In this document: positions 6,023 to 11,297 of the stretch, piece after piece | Numbering within the stretch: position 1 is the stretch's first letter | Layout of the letters: every line of letters begins with the position of its first letter | DNA from: UBA1161 sp002311745 | GTDB taxonomy: Bacteria > Planctomycetota > Phycisphaerae > Tepidisphaerales > Tepidisphaeraceae | Direction: 5' to 3' | Length of the DNA: 11,297 bases | Assembly (NCBI GenBank): GCA_050018415.1 | Contig: JBEKAB010000053.1 | Location: 1-11,297, forward strand | Position numbers and translations under genes: made by a program | Notes under the pieces: model-generated | What the model saw: the letters and a program-made list of their open reading frames with translations, nothing else | Database searches by the model: none | Told to the model about the DNA's origin: nothing

Positions 6023-7444
6023 TCAGATGGCCAATTGGAATTGCGCTCGGATCAGCAGTTCGGGATGGCCGTCGTCTTGGAGGATGCCGGCGCCCTCGAC
6101 GTCGGTGGGACAGCCGTTGGGGAGCCACGAGGCGTCGAGGGTCGCCTTCGCCTGGTGGCCGTGGAAGTAGTAATTGACCCCCACGGTGATCTCGTGGATG
6201 TTGTCGGCGACGATGCCCGCAAGGGCGCGATCATCCAAATGCGTGTAGTCGTAGCGGGCGAAGACTTCGAAGCACGAGCTGAGCAGATAGGCCGCCTGAG
6301 CGATGGCGCCGCAGTCGTAATAGCAGCCGGGATCGACGCCCTGGAAGTGATTGATGTGCCGATACACGCCCAGGTATGCGCCGTAGAGGGCCAAGCCGCC
6401 GGTGGTTTCGTATTGGGCGTCGAGGGTGTGAAAGAGGATGTTGTTGCCGCCGGATTGTGAATAGTCCGCCCCGGTTCCCAGGACCAGGATGTTTTGTTTG
6501 TTGCCCAGAGCGGTGAAGTCGTCGTATTCGCTGAAGGGATTGAACTGAGGCGAGCGGTCGCCGATGGCCAGGTACTCGGCCCGGGCGGTGATGCCGAATC
6601 TCGTCGGCGTGACGCCGGCGCCCGCGCCGACTTCGGCGCCGCGTCCGCCGGCGTCGAAGAACGGGGTGTTGATGCTGTCGTAGCCGTCGTGCACCGCCAG
6701 TTGGCCGCGCAGGGCCTGCTGGTCGTAGATGAGGACGACGCCCTGCACGTGCCCGGTCTGCCCGCCGCCCAAAAGCGCGTTGGCCAGCGTGCGCTCCACG
6801 GTCAATTGTTTTGCCTGGTTAAGATTCTGCTCGTGCCAGACAGGATCCTTGAATTCCCCGGCTTTCAGGGCCAGGGGCGATTGATCGCTGACGCGACACA
6901 GGACGTAGGCATCCAGCAGGCTGAACGAGCTTTCGCCGAAGTCGTCCTGAAGCTGCAGGTAATAGGTCAGATTCGGCGAAAACAAGTTGCCGTCGAAAAT
7001 CAATCGCACGCGGGCGATTTCGAAGCCGTTTTGGATGTCGCTGCCCGAGCCGCCGGCTTCGCCGCCCCCGCCCGCGGGGATCCGCTGGCGGATCGCCGTC
7101 TCGTTGCGAAACTGCAGCAGGGCGCTGGGATGCAGGGAGAATTTGCCGTCGGCGCTCCGCAGCAGGAATCCGATGCTCGGATCGTAACTGGGCGGAAGCG
7201 AGGCGATGGACATGAAATCCTCGTGCGCCTGGGCGTCGCGCAGGACTTGCTGGGCGGCGGCGTTGAAGTCGGCTTGCGACGCCTGGCCGCACTGAAGGCG
7301 GTCGATGCGTTGCTCCAAGTCGGTGATTTTTTGCTGCAGAAACTCGGCAGAGCTGGGATGGGTCGCCGGAGCCTCGGCAGTCGCGACCGCGGTCCAGGCG
7401 AGCATCGCGGCGGACAGAACGATCGTTCCCGTGAAGCGGAGCAT
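6023..7444 (-). CDS. Outer-membrane porin 1 (OprO/OprP-like, Porin_O_P family)
   Basis: 473 residues. The signal peptide (about 1-23) has cleavage likely after ATA. A short coiled coil follows (about 33-52), then QQVLRDAQAHEDF, then IGFLLRSADGKFSLHP (91-106), which opens the barrel. Barrel motifs shared with porins 2 and 3 are GEFKDPVWHE, VERTLANALLGGG, HVQGV, YYFHGHQAKATLD and WLPNG. The chain ends in QFQLAI, a typical last beta strand. The family forms trimeric channels for anions such as phosphate, but substrate cannot be read here. The protein has more cysteines than is usual for a porin (for example C52 and DPGCYYDCG). ATG 7444 is the only sensible start, as an in-frame TGA lies upstream. 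Unlike its paralogues it has no good Shine-Dalgarno. It probably leads an operon with the AsmA-like gene. Confidence 0.83.
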   Translation of the reverse strand: MLRFTGTIVLSAAMLAWTAVATAEAPATHPSSAEFLQQKITDLEQRIDRLQCGQASQADFNAAAQQVLRDAQAHEDFMSIASLPPSYDPSIGFLLRSADGKFSLHPSALLQFRNETAIRQRIPAGGGGEAGGSGSDIQNGFEIARVRLIFDGNLFSPNLTYYLQLQDDFGESSFSLLDAYVLCRVSDQSPLALKAGEFKDPVWHEQNLNQAKQLTVERTLANALLGGGQTGHVQGVVLIYDQQALRGQLAVHDGYDSINTPFFDAGGRGAEVGAGAGVTPTRFGITARAEYLAIGDRSPQFNPFSEYDDFTALGNKQNILVLGTGADYSQSGGNNILFHTLDAQYETTGGLALYGAYLGVYRHINHFQGVDPGCYYDCGAIAQAAYLLSSCFEVFARYDYTHLDDRALAGIVADNIHEITVGVNYYFHGHQAKATLDASWLPNGCPTDVEGAGILQDDGHPELLIRAQFQLAI

Positions 7445-7535
7445 GAACGGGCCAGTTTCGGCGGCGGTGTTACTTCACATTTTTCGGCGGTACTGCGGGC
7501 GCCGCAGCAGTTTTTCGCGGACGCTTGGGTGGGGT

Positions 7536-7571
7536 AATAAAAAAGCCCAGGGAGGTGGCTCCCTGGGCTTT
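7536..7571 (-). terminator. Strong intrinsic terminator of porin 2
   Basis: AAAGCCCAGGGA (7542-7553) pairs with TCCCTGGGCTTT (7560-7571) in a perfect 12-bp stem with a 6-base loop. On the minus strand a run of Ts follows (complement of 7536-7544). It lies 28 bases past the porin 2 stop and separates it from porin 1. Confidence 0.92.
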
Positions 7572-7598
7572 GGATCTGGCCATGTCATGCGACTTGGG

Positions 7599-9011
7599 CT
7601 AGATCAACAGTTGCAGTTGCAGCCGCGCGATAAACTGGGCGTGGCCGTTGTCGGTCAAATCGCCCAGACCATCGGCATCGACGGGCGAGCCGTTGGGCAG
7701 GTAAGTCCCGTCCAGGGTGACCCTGGCCCGCTGGCCGTAGAAGTAGTAATTCACGCCGGCCGTCAGCTCATGCACAGAATGCTCAGAGCCGTAAAAGGCG
7801 TTGCCGAATTCGCCCTTCAGGGACGTGTAGTCGTAGCGCACGAACGGCTCCCACTGGCGGTTGATCATGTAACCGGCCTGAACCAGGAAGCCGCAGTTGC
7901 TGTAATCGCCTGAGGGAAGAAGCTCGGTGATGCCCTTGGGCGAGTGCGCGAACATGCCCAGGAACGCGGCATAAGCGCTGAGGCCGTTGGGGTTGTCGTA
8001 CTGGGCATCGACGGTGTACCACAGACCGTCATTGGAGCCGGCCTGCGTCCAATCCACGCCGCCGCCGACGATCAACGCGTCACTCTTGGCATCCATGGCG
8101 GTGAACTGCTTGTATTCGTCCCACGCCACCTGATCGCCCATGAGCTTGTATTCCACGCGTCCGGAAACGCCGAAGTTTTCCTGCACGCCGGGCAAGATCG
8201 AAGTATCGAAGAACTTGGTGTTGGCGGTGGCGTAGCCGTCATGGTAGCCGGCCTCGGCATGGAGGTTGCCCTGCTGATAAAGGACGGTGATGCCCTGGAC
8301 GCGTTCGACGGCGCCGCCGAAGGGTCCGGTGATCGTACCGCCGATCAGGGCGCTGACCATGGAGCGTTCGGCCGCCAATTGGTGGGCGTCGTCGACGTTG
8401 GTCTCGTGCCAGGCGATGTCCTCAAACTGACCGCCCTTGATCGACCAGCACGAGGTGTTGCCCAGGCGATAAGTGACATAGGCGTCCTGCAGGGAGACGG
8501 AGCCGCCGCTGCGGTCGGCCTCGAGCATCAGGCAGTAGTTGAGGTTCGGGGTGTAGATGTGCCCGTCGATTCCGAGTTGGAAGCGACGGATTTCGAAGCC
8601 ACTCTCGGTGTCGTCGCCGGTGGCGGGCGCGTCGGCGCCGCTGCCGGTGGCGTCATTGAGCGAATCGCGGTAATTGGCGACGGCGCGGAACTGCACCAAT
8701 GACCAAGGATGAAAAAAGAAATTTCCGTCATCGCTGGCGATGTGGAACCCGGTAGCCTGATCGTATCCGGTGCCGGTGGGCACCGAACCCATGAGCATGC
8801 TGTGCTTGTCGGCCTCGGAGACGACCTGTTGGGCAGCCGCTGCGGCGGTCTGATTCTGATTGGCCTCCAGGGAGGCAACCTTGGCTTCCAACTGGTCAAC
8901 CTTTTGTTGAAGCTGTTGGCTGCTGGGGTCTGCCCCGCGCGCCGTGCCGATGCCCACGCCAATCGCGCACGCCATCAAAGCGGGCAGTAGGCAGTGCTTG
9001 GCACTGAACAT
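7599..9011 (-). CDS. Outer-membrane porin 2 (OprO/OprP-like, Porin_O_P family)
   Basis: 470 residues from ATG 9011. AAAGGAG six bases ahead of this ATG decides the start against the longer frame from 9047. The signal peptide (about 1-26) ends near TARG/A. A coiled coil QQLQQKVDQLEAKVASLEA (32-50) follows, then QQVVSEADKHSML and ATGFHIASDDGNFFFHP (86-102). Shared barrel motifs are GQFEDIAWHE, AERSMVSALIGG, RVQGITVLY, HDGYATANTKFFD, GVNYYFYGQ and TYLPNGSP, ending in LQLQLLI. It is the closer relative of porin 1 by eye, with HDGY and the FFD and RYDYT blocks in common. It has its own terminator and a long upstream region, so it appears to be an independent transcript. Solute specificity is unknown. 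Confidence 0.87.
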   Translation of the reverse strand: MFSAKHCLLPALMACAIGVGIGTARGADPSSQQLQQKVDQLEAKVASLEANQNQTAAAAAQQVVSEADKHSMLMGSVPTGTGYDQATGFHIASDDGNFFFHPWSLVQFRAVANYRDSLNDATGSGADAPATGDDTESGFEIRRFQLGIDGHIYTPNLNYCLMLEADRSGGSVSLQDAYVTYRLGNTSCWSIKGGQFEDIAWHETNVDDAHQLAAERSMVSALIGGTITGPFGGAVERVQGITVLYQQGNLHAEAGYHDGYATANTKFFDTSILPGVQENFGVSGRVEYKLMGDQVAWDEYKQFTAMDAKSDALIVGGGVDWTQAGSNDGLWYTVDAQYDNPNGLSAYAAFLGMFAHSPKGITELLPSGDYSNCGFLVQAGYMINRQWEPFVRYDYTSLKGEFGNAFYGSEHSVHELTAGVNYYFYGQRARVTLDGTYLPNGSPVDADGLGDLTDNGHAQFIARLQLQLLI

Positions 9012-9017
9012 GATTCG

Positions 9018-9024
9018 CTCCTTT
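9018..9024 (-). promoter_or_regulatory. Strong ribosome binding site of porin 2
   Basis: AAAGGAG on the minus strand lies six bases before ATG 9011. The identical heptamer at the same spacing precedes porin 3. It fixes the start and gives a precursor with a clean signal peptide. Confidence 0.85.
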
Positions 9025-9191
9025 CCCGCGACGAAAACTCGCCGCAATCGTGTGGTGTCTGACGATCAACCTCTTCCGCCGCCCTTCATGGCGCGCGTGA
9101 ACTGCGGCGATCAATCACGATCGCCAGATTCCTGATTCGGCCAAGCCAGAGCCGTTGAAGTAATTTTTGTGAAACCTGGTTTGTTAGGGAG

Positions 9192-9211
9192 GGTTACAAT
9201 TAGATATAACC
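9192..9211. promoter_or_regulatory. Operator-like imperfect palindrome over the porin 2 promoter
   Basis: GGTTA (9192-9196) and TAACC (9207-9211) are inverted copies spaced by ten bases, one helical turn. They lie over the -10 and spacer of the candidate porin 2 promoter. A second small palindrome, AAACC-T-GGTTT (9172-9182), lies just past the expected start point. Spacing and location suit a dimeric regulator, but no regulator is identified. Confidence 0.3.
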
Positions 9212-9220
9212 TACTGCCAA
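9193..9220 (-). promoter_or_regulatory. Candidate promoter of porin 2
   Basis: On the minus strand TTGGCA (9215-9220) matches five of six -35 bases, and TGTAAC (9193-9198) matches four of six -10 bases, with a 16-base spacer. The start point would be near 9186. The -10 is weak, which would fit an activated promoter. Confidence 0.3.
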
Positions 9221-9292
9221 ACAACAAGATACGTTTCTATGGTCAGGAGCGTCCGATAAAAAATCGCGCTAAGATTGTCGATATGCGCAGGT

Positions 9293-9330
9293 AAAAAAAA
9301 GCTCGGGCCGAGCTACTGCTCGGCCCGAGC
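9293..9330 (-). terminator. Strong intrinsic terminator of porin 3
   Basis: GCTCGGGCCGAGC (9301-9313) and GCTCGGCCCGAGC (9318-9330) form a perfect 13-bp stem with a TACT loop, followed on the minus strand by eight Ts (complement of 9293-9300). It lies 43 bases past the porin 3 stop. Each arm is itself almost palindromic, so two smaller hairpins are an alternative fold. Confidence 0.94.
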
Positions 9331-9373
9331 GACACATTAGCCAATGAAGCTGCTTCGACGCAGCGATGGCGAA

Positions 9374-10813
9374 TCAAATCCAAACCTGGAACATCAAGCG
9401 GAAGACCACTTCGGCGCGGTCGCTGTCCTGAGCCTGGTAACCCAGGCCAGTGATGGCCGGGCTGCCGTTGGGCAGGTAGTTGGCGTCGAAGACGATCTTG
9501 GCGTGATTGCCGGCTGAGCCGTTGTCGCCCAGATACCGGATGATGCCCACGCCAATTTCGTGGAACGTTGACTGGGTCATGGTCTTGAAACGGGGATCCA
9601 TTTCAGCACCGGAGTAGCGGGCTGTCAGTTCCCAAGAAGGACAAAGGAAATAGCCGACTTGGACCAATTGACCAATGTCACACTCGTTGCTCGGTCCAGA
9701 GAAATCACCGCGGAACGCCCGGTAATCGCCCACGAACGCCGCGTAGACGATGAGCTTCGTAGACCGCGCATTCTCGCCATTGGCTTGAGTCATCAAGTAG
9801 GTCCCGCCCACATCCCAGCGGAGGGTGTTAGTGCCGAAGTTGGCTTCGGTGACGGGGGTATCGGACTGGCTGAAGTCCACGCCGCCGCCGATGGCCAGGA
9901 AATCCTTCTTGCCGCTGTTCTTGCCGGTGGCGTCGGAGTTGTCGGCCCAATCGCCGAAGAACTTGTAATCCGCGCGGAAAGCCGCGCCGAACTTGTCCTG
10001 CGCGCCGGTCGAGGTGACATTGATGAAATCGGTGTTGCCGCTGTTGTCACCGTCAACAAACAACAATTGGGTGTGCAGCGGATTGGCGTTGCCGGTGTAC
10101 ATCAGGTTGACACCCTGGACGTAGGGCCCGCCCAGCGCGTTGCCGCCGACCAGGTTATCCACCATGGAGCGATCCACCATCAGCAGGACGTTGTCGCCGG
10201 TGGCTTCTTCCTCGTGGTAGACGGGGTTTTTGTACTGCCCGGCGCGGACGCCCCAGTCACCGCCCAGGACGTCGTGGGCAAAAACCAGTTGGCCCCAGGC
10301 GTACTCCAGCGACATGGCGCCGCCTTGGTCCGTGTTTTGGAGTTGGACTTTGTAGGTCAGGTCCTTGTTGACGATGTTGCCATCGGCGTACACCTTGAGC
10401 CGACGGACCTCAAAACCATCCTCCCAGTTTTCGTGCGTGCTTTTCCAGGAGCCGATGTAACGGAACTGGCTGATGATGCCGGGATGGAACAAAAAGTTTC
10501 CATCCTCGGAGGCCAGGAAGAAGCGATAGTTGGCCGAATCCCAGCCGCCGGTCATGCCGGAGGTGGAGTCGAGCATCTGGCTGTGCTGATCGGCGTCCCT
10601 GAGCACTTGCTCAGTGGCCGCAACTTCATCGGCCTGGCGCTGCAGTTGGTCAGCCCTGAGCTGAGCGACCTGGGACTGTAGCTGCTGGACTTGCGATTGC
10701 AAATCCTGCTGGCTGGGTTGCGTGGCGGGCTGGGCAGCCGCGGCGACGGCGACGCCAAACCCCAACACACCAGCCATGATCGCCGGAATGAACCGGCGCT
10801 TGGGTTGGTACAT
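9374..10813 (-). CDS. Outer-membrane porin 3 (OprO/OprP-like, Porin_O_P family)
   Basis: 479 residues from ATG 10813, which has AAAGGAG six bases upstream. The frame runs open to 10912, but the extra 33 residues would put a non-signal sequence before a clear signal peptide. The signal peptide (about 1-27) ends AAAA/Q. Then come a TQP-containing linker, a coiled coil rich in Q and L (about 36-62), EQVLRDADQHSQML and RFFLASEDGNFLFHP (97-111). Barrel motifs are GQYKNPVYHE, VDRSMVDNLVGG, YVQGVNLMY and NYLPNGSP, and the chain ends in FQVWI. It is the most divergent of the three, lacking HDGY and RYDYT. It has its own terminator and a long leader region, so it is probably transcribed alone. Substrate is unknown. 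Confidence 0.87.
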   Translation of the reverse strand: MYQPKRRFIPAIMAGVLGFGVAVAAAAQPATQPSQQDLQSQVQQLQSQVAQLRADQLQRQADEVAATEQVLRDADQHSQMLDSTSGMTGGWDSANYRFFLASEDGNFLFHPGIISQFRYIGSWKSTHENWEDGFEVRRLKVYADGNIVNKDLTYKVQLQNTDQGGAMSLEYAWGQLVFAHDVLGGDWGVRAGQYKNPVYHEEEATGDNVLLMVDRSMVDNLVGGNALGGPYVQGVNLMYTGNANPLHTQLLFVDGDNSGNTDFINVTSTGAQDKFGAAFRADYKFFGDWADNSDATGKNSGKKDFLAIGGGVDFSQSDTPVTEANFGTNTLRWDVGGTYLMTQANGENARSTKLIVYAAFVGDYRAFRGDFSGPSNECDIGQLVQVGYFLCPSWELTARYSGAEMDPRFKTMTQSTFHEIGVGIIRYLGDNGSAGNHAKIVFDANYLPNGSPAITGLGYQAQDSDRAEVVFRLMFQVWI

Positions 10814-10819
10814 GGTTGT

Positions 10820-10826
10820 CTCCTTT
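10820..10826 (-). promoter_or_regulatory. Strong ribosome binding site of porin 3
   Basis: AAAGGAG on the minus strand lies six bases before ATG 10813. It is the same as for porin 2 and selects this start over upstream in-frame codons. Confidence 0.85.
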
Positions 10827-10928
10827 CGTTCCGCGGCATGTGTGCGCCGCGCTAGACTTGAATCCAAACGATTACCCTTTACCAAAAAACCTGGCGCCTC
10901 CACAGGGGCCACACGGATCGAGCGAACG

Positions 10929-10956
10929 ATGCGGACTTACCGTGAACCGTCCGCAT
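10929..10956 (-). repeat. Inverted repeat in the porin 3 leader
   Basis: ATGCGGAC (10929-10936) and GTCCGCAT (10949-10956) are perfect inverted copies around a 12-base loop. There is no T run, so it is not a terminator. It could be an operator or an mRNA leader hairpin. Confidence 0.45.
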
Positions 10957-11017
10957 GCGCCGCATTATCATGAACCTTCATATTCAGATCGCGCAAAGCG
11001 ACGCTAAAGGCCCGCTT

Positions 11018-11023
11018 AGTATA
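11018..11023 (-). promoter_or_regulatory. Candidate -10 box of porin 3
   Basis: TATACT on the minus strand matches five of six -10 bases in an AT-rich patch (GATTTATACTAAG). No good -35 is found 16-18 bases upstream, so the call is weak. Confidence 0.3.
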
Positions 11024-11170
11024 AATCCCGCGCCGCCCAAGCCAGAAAAAGTTGCCCCGTTCACGTCAGGAGAGGACAAGACCAGCGTTCCGTGCGCAAC
11101 TCGTTATCAAGAAGTCATTTGCGCACCTTTTGCGAGATGTTTCACTTTTGGGCGACGGTTGCAGGGGGGC

Positions 11171-11186
11171 TAGAGCGTGTTTCAGG
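11171..11186 (-). mobile_element. Candidate insertion-sequence end (TA plus terminal repeat)
   Basis: TAGAGCGTGTTTCAGG begins with TA, the target duplicated by IS630/Tc1-type elements. It ends directly before the transposase stop codon at 11187-11189. The outer end of such an element is expected about here. The other end is outside the window, so the inverted repeat cannot be confirmed. Confidence 0.35.
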
Positions 11187-11297
11187 TCAGTGTACAGGGT
11201 AGCCGCATTTTTTGAACCATCCTCGCGTGTCGGTTGAGGTGATGCTCGCAAACGCCATCCCTGCGGCTTCGCCCAGCCGCTCGGACGTGCGCGCCTC
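11187..11297 (-). CDS. C-terminal end of a probable IS630-family transposase (partial)
   Basis: From the right edge the minus strand is open for 36 codons to a TGA at 11187-11189. The residues include SERLGEAAGMAFASIT and the ending GWFKKCGYPVH. An ending of the type D-x-R-G-W-F-x-x-C/A-G-Y is what I recall from the C termini of IS630-like transposases common in planctomycete genomes. The DDE catalytic core would lie beyond the window. The coding match is judged from memory on a short tail, so another DDE family is possible. The element points toward the porin cluster and ends about 360 bases upstream of porin 3. Confidence 0.55.
   Translation of the reverse strand, partial: EARTSERLGEAAGMAFASITSTDTRGWFKKCGYPVH

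Larger units (their letters stand above)
9012..9292 (-). other. Upstream region of porin 2, no gene seen
   Basis: About 280 bases between the porin 2 start and the porin 3 terminator hold no credible reading frame. The half nearer porin 3 is clearly more AT-rich than the coding DNA, as expected for a promoter. It contains a candidate promoter, two palindromes and an inverted repeat GCGATC (9107-9112) / GATCGC (9119-9124). The transcript would have a leader of roughly 170 bases. Confidence 0.5.
10814..11170 (-). other. Upstream region of porin 3, no gene seen
   Basis: About 357 bases between porin 3 and the presumed insertion-sequence end contain only short, poorly coded frames. They include a -10-like site (11018-11023), an 8-bp inverted repeat (10929-10956) and the ribosome binding site. 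If the -10 is right, the porin 3 transcript carries a leader of nearly 200 bases. Confidence 0.45.

Noticed and set aside
7493..7507. CTGCGG-GCG-CCGCAG hairpin followed by a short T run on the plus strand
   Set aside because: No plus-strand gene ends there. It lies in the porin 1 upstream region and is probably a chance GC-rich hairpin.
6494..7537. Long plus-strand frame opposite porin 1
   Set aside because: Antisense shadow without a signal peptide or domain. The opposite strand has full porin architecture.
7944..8702. 252-codon plus-strand frame opposite porin 2
   Set aside because: Shadow of the porin reading frame, with no ribosome site or recognisable fold.
9012..9047. N-terminal extension of porin 2 to 9047
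   Set aside because: The strong AAAGGAG at 9018-9024 lies inside it and serves ATG 9011, which begins a proper signal peptide.
9659..10681. 340-codon plus-strand frame opposite porin 3
   Set aside because: Shadow frame. Its V-, A- and G-rich sequence mirrors the porin codons, and no domain is recognised.
10814..10912. N-terminal extension of porin 3 to 10912
   Set aside because: The strong AAAGGAG at 10820-10826 serves ATG 10813, and the extension would bury the signal peptide.
1..11297. CRISPR arrays, tRNA or rRNA genes, prophage, toxin-antitoxin or defence genes
   Set aside because: I saw no regularly spaced repeats, no cloverleaf or rRNA signatures and no proteins of these types on either strand.

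Overview
This is a GC-rich chromosomal window dominated by cell-envelope genes. The organism looks like a Planctomycetota bacterium, plausibly of the Phycisphaerae. Three things point there: Gram-negative-type outer-membrane porins, an LPS heptosyltransferase beside a sugar-kinase-like protein, and proteins with low-complexity TQP/TTQP stretches. The taxonomic call is an inference from style, not a database result.

Left part (1-3454, plus strand). The window opens with the last 32 codons of an unidentified gene. A hairpin-plus-T-run terminator follows, along with a short motif resembling a dispersed repeat. Next comes a 487-residue protein carrying two LPS-kinase-like (WaaP/InaA/KdkA) catalytic cores in tandem, probably starting at GTG 238. 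Then come a GT9 ADP-heptose:LPS heptosyltransferase (1855-2928) and a small stand-alone receiver-like protein (3035-3454) that has the phospho-acceptor Asp, Thr and Lys but lacks the usual acidic pair. A possible 34-codon ORF lies antisense between the kinase and the heptosyltransferase.

Middle and right part (3514-10813, minus strand). A large AsmA-like, membrane-anchored protein (3514-5937) lies 85 bases downstream of the first of three tandem porin paralogues (6023-7444, 7599-9011, 9374-10813). All three have a signal peptide, a short coiled coil, an OprO/OprP-like barrel and a terminal aromatic or aliphatic residue. The second and third porins each end in a strong intrinsic terminator and share the same strong Shine-Dalgarno sequence and spacing. 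The first porin lacks both and seems to run into the AsmA-like gene. Long upstream regions of porins 2 and 3 hold palindromes that could be regulatory.

Right edge (11171-11297, minus strand). The last bases encode the C-terminal 36 residues of a probable IS630-type transposase, with a TA dinucleotide and a candidate terminal repeat just past its stop. The porin cluster is thus probably bordered by an insertion sequence.

Taken together, the window reads as an outer-membrane locus: LPS core glycosylation and phosphorylation on one strand, envelope lipid handling and solute uptake on the other. I see no phage, CRISPR, toxin-antitoxin or defence system, and no RNA gene. The least ordinary features are the two-kinase protein, the pairing of a porin with an AsmA-like gene, and the porin array with its individually controlled members.
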